Both the position numbers and the translations under genes were made by a program. From the NCBI RefSeq assembly GCF_037975245.1, contig NC_092577.1:16134013-16198012 (forward strand): a stretch of DNA of 64,000 bases. Reading direction: 5' to 3'. The notes under the pieces were generated by a model, which was not told the DNA's origin, searched no databases, and saw only the letters and a program-made list of their open reading frames with translations. Below are positions 21,008 through 32,080 of the stretch, piece after piece. This DNA comes from Apostichopus japonicus (taxonomy: Eukaryota; Echinodermata; Holothuroidea; Aspidochirotida; Stichopodidae). Numbering within the stretch: position 1 is the stretch's first letter; each line of letters begins with the position of its first letter.

Positions 21008-24000
21008 GGAGCACTTATGATTGCACTCATCATACAGTGACTCCAGACAAAGTACCAAGTAAGGGAAGATCGAAACGTAAAGCAAATAATATTTGGAAGA
21101 ATAGTGATATTCCTAGTTCTAAATATACAGGGAACGACCGTAATGTGGATATTCAACTGGACACACGTAATTTTGTAAGAGGTACTTTACATGATGGTAA
21201 AGGAATTTCATTGTTGTTTGATAGTGGAGCGACACGCTCTATCATTTCTTCTTCTACAGTGCAAAATTCAAAGTATTTATCCTCTATACAACCAGTCTCA
21301 GTTGATGTAGTAAACCTAAAGTTGGGTAATGGTCAGTTTATTCATGCGTATAGCACGATAACATTTCAGGTCAAAATTCAAGGTCATGAATTTCAGCTTT
21401 CTGCTTTAATTGCTGCAAACCTGACAGGTATTGACTTAATATTAGGTAGTCAAACTCTGAAGGAATTGAATGGATCTTTGGACTTTACCACAAACTGTTT
21501 TAGAATTAAACAAGCCAAAGTTTTCCTTAGGCCAGTGCAGAGATTTGTTATTTACCCAGGTCAGCAGAGATACATTACTGTACAGGGACGTCTTCCACTA
21601 TATGCACGAAATGCAGATGTGGTTATTAAACCGTTTCCTTTAATATCTCGTATGTGTCCTTCACGAATGCTAGTGAAAATGCATAAAGGTAGAACAAAGA
21701 TTCTACTAAGGAACATGGGTAACCAGAAATTTTGTCTGCATCCTTCTCGCACAGTGGCTCATTTAGATTTAGCAGATATCATTACGGTCACAGAAGACAT
21801 ACCTACTGATTCTCTAGATTTTCTAAATGTCATGAGAGACATCGAAAAACCGTCTCTTTTTCGAACCAATTCAAACTCTAAAGAGAATCGTGATGAAATT
21901 ACACGATATAATTTACATCGATATCCACATTTAACAGCCGATGATCCCCTGGTTTCCAAATCCGAACAGGAAATCATGAGAGAAAACATTAATTTGGAAC
22001 AAAGTATTCTAAATGCTTCAGAAATAGAAAGCATTTATGAATTTCTAGACTCACATAGAGATGCATTTTCTCTTTATGGTGAATTATCTCACTGTCCAAA
22101 TTATGAGGCTGATATTACGCTTACTAATGATGAGCCATTTTACATACGTCCCTATAGACTTTCAGATGAGGACAAAGTCATTGTCGCCAGTGAGCTAGAC
22201 AAATTAGTGCGATTAGGAATCTTAGCAGTAGGACATCAGTCTTATACTTCACCGGTTTTCCTCATTCCAAAGAAGGGAACAAAAGACAAAAGGGTTGTCA
22301 CAGATTTTCGCTACTTGAATAGTAGAATAAAACGTCTCAATCACCCATTTCCATTACTGAATGAGACTATCCGTACCATAGGGTACTCTGGAGCCAAAAT
22401 TTTGGGTGTTCTTGATTTAAAGTCTGCATTCTTCTGTCTGCCACTTAGTGTTCATGCACAACAGTATACAGGTATTGCTTCATTTCATGGAGGAAAGCAT
22501 TATTATTATAAACGCTTACCACAGGGATTGAATTTATCTCCAGCGATCTTTCAGTCGCAAATTAATGATATTTTGGCAACGATCCCAAATTCAAATAAGT
22601 TCTGTATTGCTCATCATGACGATATTGTTGTGTACAGTGCAGACAAACGATCTCACAAACAACACCTACAGGCAATTTTTAAGGTTTTAATGGACAACGG
22701 ATTGAAAATCTCTCCGAAAAAGTGTAGCATTTTTCAAAATTCAGTCCGATATATGGGACATTTGCTCTCAATAACCCCAGAAGGTGAGGCTTGTATCCAA
22801 CCTTTACATGATAGATGTGCAGCAATTAGGAACACACCGAAACCACACAATGTTAAGTCAGTAAGACGATTTGTAGGTGCAGTTAATTATGTGGCTTCGT
22901 TTTTCCCAAATATGCAAGCACTATTGAGACCATTACATCATTTGAGTCGTAAGAGAAAGGTATTTAAATGGACAGAGGAACATCAGTGTGCATTTCAAAG
23001 TATTAAAGAGTTGTTGTGTAATCCACCTATATTGCATATGCCACAGAAATATGGTCATTTTGTATTATATAGCGACACATCACGAGTAGCAACAGGATCA
23101 TACCTGACACAAAGAGTTAACGGCAAAGAGAATATTATTGCATATTACTCTAAGATATTACCACCAGCATGTCAGAGGTATAGTGTAACTGAATTAGAAA
23201 TGATGGGTCTATTTATTAATGTGACAGCATTCAAACATTTATTGCAAAATGTAGAATTTGAGGCATATGTTGATCACTCAGCCATTGTTGAATTGTTTAA
23301 GTCAAAACAAGAACCAGCAACTTCACGCTTACGTAAGCTTCTGTTCAAATTGTCAGAATATACATTTCAGGTGGGTTATAAGAAAGGCTCAGAATTGGTT
23401 TTGGCAGATTATTTGTCTAGAGCACCACAGGAATTCCACTCTGAAATAGATCAGGTTGCTCAAGAGGTCAGTTCTCATGAGGATATTTCAACTCCACCTA
23501 AGGAGACATTTAATACAATCATGACAAGGTCAATGGCAAGGTCAATGGGAGTCAAGGTTCCAGATTTATTTCCAAATAAAGTCACAAAGGAGTCCAAGCA
23601 GGATTCCCCAGCCAAAGAATCAACAAATAGAGTTGAAAGGACATTCAGTCCTAAGGCAACACATTCTAGTGATCATGTTACACAGAGACCACAATCTGAG
23701 TCACAAAAGAGGACTACACCAGTAATTTCTACTGATAAGAGAGAAACATATATTCAAAGGCCTATTGTTACTATGCCGAGTGAACATGGACCTTCATTTA
23801 GTCCTGATGTATTAGTTGTGCCAAATTTTACAAGTGTTTCTCAACCTACAGAGCCAAGATTAGTGGATCAGAGTAGACATAGGGTGCCAGAGGTAGTAAG
23901 AGAACCACCTCCAGAATTATTTGTTCAGCCGAAGCCAGTCATAACAAACATTGATCATTTGGTTACAGGGCACATTCCAAAACAAAAGGAATTGAATAAA

Positions 24001-25911
24001 GTCATGAAGGCAATTCAAGGAAAGCTGATCAAAAACTATGATCTGCCATTTGATGTAAAAGAGTTGCAAATTCAACAACAAACTTGTCCTTACTACAAAC
24101 CAATTTATGATTTTCTTGCACATGACATTATTCCAAGTAATGTTAAGCATGCTAGAACTGTTCGTTCTCAAGCAGAGGATTATTTGTTATGTAATAGTTT
24201 GTTATTCAGGATATTTTTGCATGAGACTAATGATGCTAAGATGACTCTTCAGTTAGTCATACCTGAAACTATGGTAGAACAAATAATATCTCGATATCAT
24301 GATGACTTGTTAAGTAATCATCAAGGTGTAATGCGTACATATTTGACCATTAGACAGCATTTCTATCTACGCAATATGTTTCAACGCATCAGTAATTATA
24401 TTCAGGCATGTCTCCGTTGTCAAGAATTCCGTAAGAAACCGGACAAATTGAGACAATATCATGCTCGCATTCCTGATTCCTATCGTCCTTTTGACAGACT
24501 TAGTCTGGATTTCAAGACTATGCCCACAACGGCTACAGGATTTAAACATTTGATGGTTGTTTGTGATGAGATCACTAGATTTGTTGTATGTGTTTCTCTT
24601 AAGACTCTTGATGCTGAAACAATATGTGAAGCATTATTGCAGAGGGTAGTCACAACCTTTGGTCCACCGTCTTGTATCATAAGTGATGCGGCATCTTCTC
24701 TTACAGGAAAATTAGTGGAGCTCTTAAGTAAGGCTTTGGGCATTGAACAAAAGTTCATCAGTGTAAGCAATCATGGAAGCTTACAGGTTGAAAGACACAT
24801 TCAGACTCTTTCAAATTTCCTCAAAGTGAACTTAAATCAGTTTGGTACGGATTGGGTACGATTTGTCCCAACATCAGCCTATGCATATAACACATTTTCC
24901 TCTCCTCAGTTAGGTAGCTATAGCCCATTTGAACTTGCATTTGGACGTAAGCCGCCAAATCTTACAAATTTATCGTTCAATCCAATGGCAGGATTATCAC
25001 AATCTCAAGGAGAATATGCTGCATTGTTAAAGAAACGATTTGATCATTTGTCTAGGGTAATGTTGGTCTTACAAAAGAAGCAACAAGATGCTCAAAATGT
25101 TAAGATAAGTGCAAAACTGGACAAAGGTGCAATTTATTCAACGGGTCAATTAGTGTATCTGTATAAGCCAACGTCTTCTTCCTTGACTGCGAACTCTCGC
25201 AAAATTGCTGCTGAATGGTGTGGACCACTAGTGATCCATCAAGTTTTGGATAGGACTCATTATTTGTTGGCCACTCTCAAAGGAGAAATTCTTAGTGATG
25301 TATTCAATTATAACAGGCTTAAACCATGTTTTGTAAGAGCATCTTCTGAAACTAAGAATATCACTAACATTCAGAAATTGCGAAATGTCTTGAAAACAAA
25401 GGGTTCATCAAGTGAAAAGGTTGCACGAATGCGAAATGTTTTGAGTAGTAACACTTCTAATGCAGAAAATGTTAATGTCATGCAAGATGCACATATTGAG
25501 TTTCATGATGAGTTTGGTAACATTTTGCCAGGGGTAACTTCAGATCATGTCATGTGTCTTATGAGCACTAAGCCAATGAATGTTGCATCCTTTTTAGAGA
25601 ATAGAGCACATAATGAAGGATTAGCAATTCCATATCCTTCCATGAAAGATAGCATATTAAGGCAAAAGAAAGTTTTTGCAAATGCTCCACAAGGAGACAT
25701 GAAAGTCCAACGTGCTCGATACAAATTGGGTGAATTACAGGTTCTGGTCACCTATCAGACACCATGTTTTCCAACAGGCTTTAAGAGTCATGATTTTTGG
25801 TGGAATGTAGGAAAATATTCCAACACAGGGGAAATAATGAATTTTCTCTATGAAAAGGGATTGAACATTACAGGCAATCCAGGCAGGATGTTGCAAACAT
25901 TATATGGTTAA
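20974..25911 (+). CDS. pol: Pol of young Ty3/Gypsy element (protease, RT, RNase H, integrase)
   Basis: This frame is open from just after a TAA at 20971 to TAA at 25909. Numbering here starts at 21037 (a GTG, not a likely start), giving 1624 residues. Order: aspartic protease (DSGATRS, D62); RT with motif A LDLKSAF and, at the catalytic box, HHDD (H526-D529) in place of the usual YxDD; RNase H (YSDTS, TELEMM, ADYLSR); integrase with HHCC (H1088, C1125, C1128), the acid triad D1158, D1217, E1252 with 34 residues before the Glu, and a GPY-like module (WCGPLVIHQV). About 220 further residues have no recognised domain; there is no chromodomain. Pol copies RNA to cDNA and integrates it. No stop or frameshift is visible, so it may be active despite the His substitution. 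Confidence 0.93.
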   Translation, partial: GKQSTNTEFSVGSTYDCTHHTVTPDKVPSKGRSKRKANNIWKNSDIPSSKYTGNDRNVDIQLDTRNFVRGTLHDGKGISLLFDSGATRSIISSSTVQNSKYLSSIQPVSVDVVNLKLGNGQFIHAYSTITFQVKIQGHEFQLSALIAANLTGIDLILGSQTLKELNGSLDFTTNCFRIKQAKVFLRPVQRFVIYPGQQRYITVQGRLPLYARNADVVIKPFPLISRMCPSRMLVKMHKGRTKILLRNMGNQKFCLHPSRTVAHLDLADIITVTEDIPTDSLDFLNVMRDIEKPSLFRTNSNSKENRDEITRYNLHRYPHLTADDPLVSKSEQEIMRENINLEQSILNASEIESIYEFLDSHRDAFSLYGELSHCPNYEADITLTNDEPFYIRPYRLSDEDKVIVASELDKLVRLGILAVGHQSYTSPVFLIPKKGTKDKRVVTDFRYLNSRIKRLNHPFPLLNETIRTIGYSGAKILGVLDLKSAFFCLPLSVHAQQYTGIASFHGGKHYYYKRLPQGLNLSPAIFQSQINDILATIPNSNKFCIAHHDDIVVYSADKRSHKQHLQAIFKVLMDNGLKISPKKCSIFQNSVRYMGHLLSITPEGEACIQPLHDRCAAIRNTPKPHNVKSVRRFVGAVNYVASFFPNMQALLRPLHHLSRKRKVFKWTEEHQCAFQSIKELLCNPPILHMPQKYGHFVLYSDTSRVATGSYLTQRVNGKENIIAYYSKILPPACQRYSVTELEMMGLFINVTAFKHLLQNVEFEAYVDHSAIVELFKSKQEPATSRLRKLLFKLSEYTFQVGYKKGSELVLADYLSRAPQEFHSEIDQVAQEVSSHEDISTPPKETFNTIMTRSMARSMGVKVPDLFPNKVTKESKQDSPAKESTNRVERTFSPKATHSSDHVTQRPQSESQKRTTPVISTDKRETYIQRPIVTMPSEHGPSFSPDVLVVPNFTSVSQPTEPRLVDQSRHRVPEVVREPPPELFVQPKPVITNIDHLVTGHIPKQKELNKVMKAIQGKLIKNYDLPFDVKELQIQQQTCPYYKPIYDFLAHDIIPSNVKHARTVRSQAEDYLLCNSLLFRIFLHETNDAKMTLQLVIPETMVEQIISRYHDDLLSNHQGVMRTYLTIRQHFYLRNMFQRISNYIQACLRCQEFRKKPDKLRQYHARIPDSYRPFDRLSLDFKTMPTTATGFKHLMVVCDEITRFVVCVSLKTLDAETICEALLQRVVTTFGPPSCIISDAASSLTGKLVELLSKALGIEQKFISVSNHGSLQVERHIQTLSNFLKVNLNQFGTDWVRFVPTSAYAYNTFSSPQLGSYSPFELAFGRKPPNLTNLSFNPMAGLSQSQGEYAALLKKRFDHLSRVMLVLQKKQQDAQNVKISAKLDKGAIYSTGQLVYLYKPTSSSLTANSRKIAAEWCGPLVIHQVLDRTHYLLATLKGEILSDVFNYNRLKPCFVRASSETKNITNIQKLRNVLKTKGSSSEKVARMRNVLSSNTSNAENVNVMQDAHIEFHDEFGNILPGVTSDHVMCLMSTKPMNVASFLENRAHNEGLAIPYPSMKDSILRQKKVFANAPQGDMKVQRARYKLGELQVLVTYQTPCFPTGFKSHDFWWNVGKYSNTGEIMNFLYEKGLNITGNPGRMLQTLYG

Positions 25912-27139
25912 TATGTATAACTGCATATTGCTTTAAGTTCAGATGAACAGGTGTTTTACCCACGATTGTATGAATGGAATGCGTTATGGCAATTACCTGC
26001 ATACCTATTAAGTGGAAGTCATTGTACTGTATGGTGTAACAATATAAGCTTTATTGTTAAAACCACCACCAAGTGACCTAGTTTCATCTTTTACGACAAA
26101 TGTGTAATGAGTATACCTTATTTTTCCTTATGAATTCGTTCAAACGTTTACCCGGCAACTAGAACATATCCGGAATATTAGCAACATGGGTTTTCATATA
26201 TTGAGAAATATTTTAAGGATATTTACATTTGCATCATTTATGTTATATATTGAAGGCTATTTAGAGACAGCATTGAAGATGTGCAACTTTTGCTTACAGC
26301 AACAGTTATCGAAGCAAATGAAAGTATAGATCTTTTGAGGAAGTTATGTATATATTTTCTTTTCCTCAATTATTCATGCAAAAGTAAATTTCATCATGAA
26401 GTTTAAAAGACAAGATGTTAAGTATTATGTAAATTTGAAGAAAGATTTGTTGATGTCATAGTCTATGGCGTCTCTTTTATGGTATCGAATATCTAGTACT
26501 TTGGTACTTTACTAGATCAATTCGGAGTGCATACCTAGGGTCACCATGCTATCGAGTCACATTTTCTTGATTTTCTTGAAGTGGATGTATATGATTCACA
26601 AGGTTTCAAAGCAGTTTTGAAACTATGCCTTCATTAAAGAGGAGGTTTTGTAAATGAGTTTGTAATATTTTAAGGTTCTTTTTTTTAGTGTACGAAAATT
26701 TATGGAACGCTGAGGTGTTCTGTTCAGTTAAAAGATAACTAAGTCAAGTTTTCTCTGATCTCTCCCCAAATCACGGCATGATTTCACTTTTGATATAAAT
26801 GTATTATTGATGTATGAAATGCATAAATGTGTTTTGTAAGAGATACTGCATATTTTGCTGTGTCATGTAACTTTAAGATATCTTAATGATATTTTTTTTT
26901 TAAGATTACATCATATGATGTCATCAATATTGAAGAGGTACACAAAAAAATATTTTCATGGAGATAGTGTCAATGTATATACCTATGATCATTTTCAAGA
27001 TGTTAACCTTTGAGATACATGTAGACCATTTATGGAAGTCAATGAATATTAGTGAATGTGCTTACAGTACTCTACCTTCTTGAGATAATGATAAGTTAAA
27101 GCAGTATGATGTTAAAATTTTGGAGTATCCAAAAATTTT
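25912..27139 (+). other. 3' untranslated region of young Ty3 element
   Basis: About 1.2 kb without an open frame above 60 codons on the element strand, AT-rich. There is no env-like gene. Related elements sometimes carry a third gene here; none is visible. Confidence 0.6.
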
Positions 27140-27155
27140 AAAAGATTGAGGGGGA
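27140..27155 (+). promoter_or_regulatory. Polypurine tract
   Basis: aaaagattgaggggga abuts the 3' LTR start. It would prime plus-strand cDNA synthesis after RNase H digestion. Confidence 0.8.
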
Positions 27156-27919
27156 TGTTATGAAATAGTGATACCATCTCTTTGATGTTACCGAAACACT
27201 CCATCGAGACACCTTACGGGCCTCTTATGTATTTATCTAGGTCATGGATTCAGTTTTCCCACGAGAAGTTTTTAACTATCTTATTGAATCTTGGTACAGG
27301 GCCTTTTCCCAAAATAGATTCCATTATGTCTGTGGAACATTCGAGAAGGTTCTCTCACGTGGTATGGAAGTTTCCATAGAAAGGGGATGGACTTCCAAAC
27401 TCCCAACCAATCAGGGCAGATCAGTGCCAGCGCACTTATTTTTATATCATTAAGTTAATACAGGATGGTCAGGTTATTGGCTGCCTACTGATTGTGCGCA
27501 GAGGGATTTTGTAGAAGTAAGGTATAAAAGAAAAAGGAGGTCAGAAATTTATCACTCCGTCAGCAAATTTATCACTTGGTCAGCAAATTTATCACTCCGT
27601 CAGCGCTCCGTGATCAGTTCGTTGCTTCGTCACCATTTCATCACTCTTACTAATTGTTTAATTGACGGAGTCAAGTCAAGTCAAATCATTGTAATTTAGT
27701 TGTATTTGTAAAGAGAATCGACAGAGAAGAAATTATACCGAATCATCAAATCAAATCCTATCTCGTCAAATTGTTTTTTGTGTGAAGTCATTGTTTTCTT
27801 CCGTTCGAGACATCTCCTGAAGAAGCGTAAATACGGCATCAAGACATCCCAGTACCTTTCTATCGCGAGTCCCGATATAGTTTTACTATCGGAGGAGCCG
27901 GGCTCGTCACAATATTACA
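27156..27919 (+). repeat. 3' LTR of young Ty3/Gypsy element
   Basis: 764 bp, nearly identical to 18618-19381, with TGTTATG start and ATTACA end. It is followed by the target duplication ctaa (27920-27923). Confidence 0.95.
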
Positions 27920-27923
27920 CTAA

Positions 27924-29060
27924 CTGGCTGGTGTGACGTGACGGACTAGTTATTGCTGGACGTAGATTTGCCATATGCTGCTTTAAGCGAGCGGAGCAGT
28001 TAAGGTCGGCTTTAACCGTGGCGCGGATACCTAGGAGTGCAAGCGGAAGTGCTTCTGTCCAGTTTGTAGAATCCGGCTGCGCTTTGAGCGAGGCTTTCAG
28101 CTGTCGATGAAAGTTACTGATGAAAGTTACGATGAAAGTTACATGAAAGTCGATGAAAGATACTAAACCGTTCGCTGTAGAATGGTATGAAGTTGTGCGA
28201 ATGCGTTTCGAACCGAGCATGCGACTGAGCTCTCTGAATAGTGATGATTCAAATTGCGATCCCCTGTCTGTAGTGATAACACTTTGTACTCCAAATATAG
28301 CGACCCATCACTGAATGAATGCCTTGGCTACTGTTTCAGGTACAGCTTCCGGCCATCGAGAGAAACGATCAACTATAGGTACGTATATCCGTTTGGTGGT
28401 GGAAGTGGTCCTACAATGTCAATATGAATGTGTTCAAAACGTGCATTAGGTGTTACAAAGGTGCCTACCGGTGCCACGTTGTGGCGATGTACCTTGGCCT
28501 GCTGACACCTGATGCATGAGCGAGTCCATTTACGAACGCCTCCATTGATACCGGGCCACACGAAACGTTTAGTGATGAGATGTTGTGTTGCCCGAATGCC
28601 TGGATGGGATAAAGAATGCAGGGAGTCGAAAACTGCACGACGAAATTTTTGTGGCACATATGGTCTGGATGTGCCTGTAGAGATGTCACAAGTGATGGTA
28701 ACTTGAGATGACGGTAACGGAACTTCTTTGAATTGCAAAGTCGACGACTGACGTAGCTTGCTGAGCTCTTCGTCGACTTCCTGTTCCGCTGATATCGCTT
28801 TAAAATCTATATTCGAAGCACTGACTGTGTTGATTGTGCTTCGAGATAAGGCATCTGCTACAATGTTATCTTCACCTTTGATATGACGTATGTCCGTAGT
28901 AAACTGTGAGACGAAATCCAAATGACGAATTTCTCGTGGTGAGTACCTGTCAGGACTAGTCAAGAATGAATATGTAAGTGGCTTATGATCTGATAAGACT
29001 TGAAATTGTCTACCTTCTAGGAGATGACGAAAGTAGCGAATGGTGAGATATACAGCCAAT
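27924..29060 (-). pseudogene. RNase H and integrase of old Ty3 element (broken)
   Basis: On the minus strand, 29059-28373 carries RNase H ('FQVLSDHKPLTYSF', 'GEDNIVADALSRS') and the integrase HHCC module ('HPGIRATQHLITKRFVWPG', CIRCQQAK). It then begins the core at 'IHIDIVGPLPPPNGYTYL'. After a frame break, 28220-27924 carries late-core pieces ('NWTEALPLALLGIRATVKAD'). The C-terminus continues at 18617 beyond the young insertion. A short repeat of 'gatgaaagtta' at 28105-28160 adds an odd expansion in the core. Confidence 0.85.
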
Positions 29061-30600
29061 AACTCGCGACCGAATGTGCTGTAACGAGTTTCCGCTTTCT
29101 GTAGGCGCTTCGAAAAGAATGCGATTGGCTCCCAGTTACCCTCTCACTAACTGCTGGAGAACCCCACCTACAGCTACGTCCGAAGCGTCCACCATCAGAC
29201 AGAGCTGGGCGGTAGGGTGTAGATGAATGAGAAGTGTAGATTGTGCAAGTGAAGCTTTGACATTCGAACATGCCTGTAACTGAATATCCGTCAAGGTGAT
29301 AGGCATGTTCTTAAGATTAGTTCGTAAGAGATCAGTCAGAGGTTGAATGATGATAGCACAGTTTGGAATGAACCGTCTATAGAAATTAACAAGCCCAAGA
29401 AACTCGTAACTTGCGGAGTGTATCAGGTTGCGGAAAGTCAGTGATTGCTTTGACTTTGTCCGTTAATGGAGTAATGCCACTTGCATCGACGTGATGTGCT
29501 AGAAAATCCAGAGATGAAACGCCGAAAATGCTCTTCGAAGGATTGATTACTATTCCGTGCTCATGAAGGCGATCGAAGAGTTGTCGCAGATGATCGTAGA
29601 GCTCTTCATGTGAAGAACTAGCGATGAGCAGGTCATCGATGTACGCATATAAGAATGGGAGGCCTCGTAATACTTGGTCGATGAAACGCTGAAATGTCTG
29701 GGCACTATTCCTGAGACCGAATGGTATTCTCACAAATTCGAACATGCCAAATGGGGTGGTGATGGCAGTTTTGGGAACGTCATCTGGCTCGACAGGTATT
29801 TGATGATAAGCTCTTACAAGGTCAATCTTGGAGAAATGGTTTTACCATGGAGAGAAGATGTAAAGTCATGAATATGTGGTATGGGTACCTATCGGGCACG
29901 GTTGAATTGTTGAGGGCCCGGTAGTCACCACATGGACGCCAGTCTCCAGACTTCTTGGGAACCATGTGGAGCGGTGAAGACCAACAGCTCTCCGATGGCC
30001 TGACGATTCCTAGCTGGATCATGTGTTCGAATTCGTCTTTCGCAATCCGATATTTGTCCGACACTAATCTAAGAGGCCGTGCAAATACAGGGGTACCCTT
30101 TGTAATAATGTGATGGGTAATGTTGTGCTTGATTGCCGTTTCCTTGTAGCATGGTCTGGTGATGTCCGGATATGTGTCGAGTAACGCGTGATACTGCGAT
30201 TGTAGATCGGAGATACGATAAGACGGACTCGGCGACGTGTCTGTTGACGTGCGCACGTTTACGCTGAGCGATGTTTCGAGATCGATTAGCTTGCGATGTT
30301 TGACGTCCACTGCTAATGAAAAGTGACCGAGGAAATCAGCACCTAGTAATGGCGATGCTACATCGGCTAGTATGAAGACCCAGCGATAAACGCGTGGTAG
30401 ACCAATGTCGAGTGTGAATGACCTCTCACCAAAGGCAGAGATGGGTGTCTGGTTTGCGGCACTTAATGGCTGCTTCCCTTTTTCTACTTTTGTCGCAGGA
30501 AAGACGCTCACCTGAGCCCCGGTGTCAACTAAAAATCTGGAGACCTGTCCGGCGGTCAGTGATATAAAATAAACGACTGCTGGATGATGCGCCAGGACGA
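29061..30600 (-). pseudogene. Protease and RT of old Ty3 element (broken)
   Basis: Reading on the minus strand from about 30590, the protease motif [11 protein letters not shown] is followed by '[17 protein letters not shown]'. RT follows with '[20 protein letters not shown]' and, after a break near 29880, '[20 protein letters not shown]' and the catalytic box YAYIDDLL (about 29640). RNase H starts before 29061. This is the YIDD, CWYH-gag type of Ty3 element common in invertebrates. Stops near 29890 and 29385 and frame changes show decay. Confidence 0.85.
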
Positions 30601-30924
30601 TTCGTCGTTCCTAATCGCTGGCTGTTGAGTTTTTTCATTTCTGTGTACATTTCTCCGCTGCACCACTATATTGCCAGTGGTACCAACACTTAGATCCAGC
30701 ACGGGGACGCTCAGAAGACGGAGACCTTGCTCGTCGTTGGGATGACTTACCATCCCTCGGTTTAGACCGGCTCCTGTTGGTTCGGTTACCTTGCTGCCTA
30801 CCTAGGGCCTCAACTTTCAGTGTGAGAGCTGCGATCATTTCCCTCAATTCTGCCATCTCTGTAGAAGGTACATTGACAGAATTAACCGTAAGGGTAGGTG
30901 CAATGACCGAGACCTGATGGACAG
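30600..30924 (-). pseudogene. gag C-terminus of old Ty3 element
   Basis: The minus strand encodes 'EMAELREMIAALTLKVEALG' (coiled-coil like), an Arg/Ser-rich stretch, and the C-terminal cluster CWYHWQYSGAAEKC, which matches the CWYH...C zinc-like end typical of this Ty3 gag type. The N-terminal gag and the 5' LTR are absent. The coding similarity stops where the satellite begins. Confidence 0.75.
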
Positions 30925-32080
30925 ACAAAATTAACATGATAGTTAATATGTAACATATTTGTTTGATATGTTTTCTGATTATTGATTGATAGCAATTGTC
31001 CAATCTTTGTACTATTACTAATTTATGCAAATCACATAAGAATTAATAGTTATAAGCAATTGCACATCCAGTTAACATGTTTTCAGATGATTGATTTTTT
31101 AAGCAATTTCCAATATCTGTACTATTACTAATTTCAAAAATCTCCTCGGAATTAATAGTTAACATACTATATTTGCTTTACATGTTTTGAGATCAGTGAT
31201 TTATAAACAAAAATTCTAATCTGCCTAGTTACTAAGCTATTAAACATGCAGTTTACATTCAGTTAATTTGAATATTAACATGATAGTTACAACTTCACAT
31301 ATTTGGATGATACTTTTTCAGATCATTGATTGATAGCAATTGTCCAATCTTTGTACTATTACTAATTTATGCAAATCACATAAGAATAGAGTTATAAGCT
31401 ATTGCGTATCCAGTTAACATGTTTTCAGATGATTGATTTTTTAAGCAATTTCCAATATCTGTACTATTACTAATTTTAAAACCACATCAGAATTTATAGT
31501 TAAATTTATAGTTAACATACTATATTTGCTTTACATGTTTTGAGGTCAGTGATTTATAAAAAAACAAATCAATCTGTATACTATCACTAATTTATACAAA
31601 TCAGATAAGAATTAGTTAGAAATAGTTACTAAGCTATTGCACATTCAGTTTACATGGTTTGAAACAACTAACTTTTTTGATACGTTTCAGATCATTGATT
31701 GATAGCGATTGTCCAATCTTTGTACTATTACTAATTTATGCAAATCACATAAAAGTTAATAGTTTTAACTAGCTATTGCACATCCAGTTAACATGTTTTC
31801 AGATGATTGATTTTTTAAGCAATTCCAATATCTGTACTATTACTAATTTGAAATAATCACATCAGAATTAATAGTTAACATACTATATTCGCTTTATATG
31901 TTTTGAGATCATTGATTTATAGAAAAAATCTATCTTTGTACTATTACTAAATTATACAAATCACATAAGAAATAATATTTATATATCTACATACAGTATT
32001 ACACAGTTGATTTATACGCTTTTGATATCAGTGATTCATAGGAATTTTCCAATCATTGTTCTGTGATTGCTAATTTAAAA
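30925..32080. repeat. AT-rich satellite with higher-order repeat structure
   Basis: Three related sub-units of roughly 105-130 bp, each built on 'gattgatt.....aa.....caat.t.tgtactattactaattt', alternate to form a larger period of about 345-365 bp. The phrase 'gattgatagc.attgtccaatc' recurs at about 30983, 31328 and 31695. The phrase 'cagatgattgattttttaagcaatt' recurs, in two parts, at about 31083, 31428 and 31800. The array decays after about 31930. Confidence 0.8.

Larger units (their letters stand above)
18614..27923 (+). mobile_element. Full-length young Ty3/Gypsy LTR retrotransposon with target duplications
   Basis: Two LTRs of 764 bp (18618-19381 and 27156-27919) flank gag and pol, with a TGG-starting primer-binding region, a polypurine tract and the 4-bp target duplication ctaa (18614-18617 and 27920-27923). 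By eye the LTRs differ at only two positions, so insertion was recent. Gag and pol are each free of stops. The order protease, RT, RNase H, integrase is the usual Ty3 order. It inserted into an older Ty3 element on the other strand. Two solo LTRs of the same family lie at 2962 and 54818. It is the only candidate autonomous element in the window. Confidence 0.95.

Noticed and set aside
21037-21039. GTG at 21037 as the pol start
   Set aside because: GTG starts belong to bacterial code conventions. In a eukaryotic Ty3 element pol is normally reached from gag, and the frame is open upstream to 20974.
30925-32080. Regular repeats as a CRISPR array
   Set aside because: Units are long, AT-rich and diverged without unique spacers, and the genome is eukaryotic.
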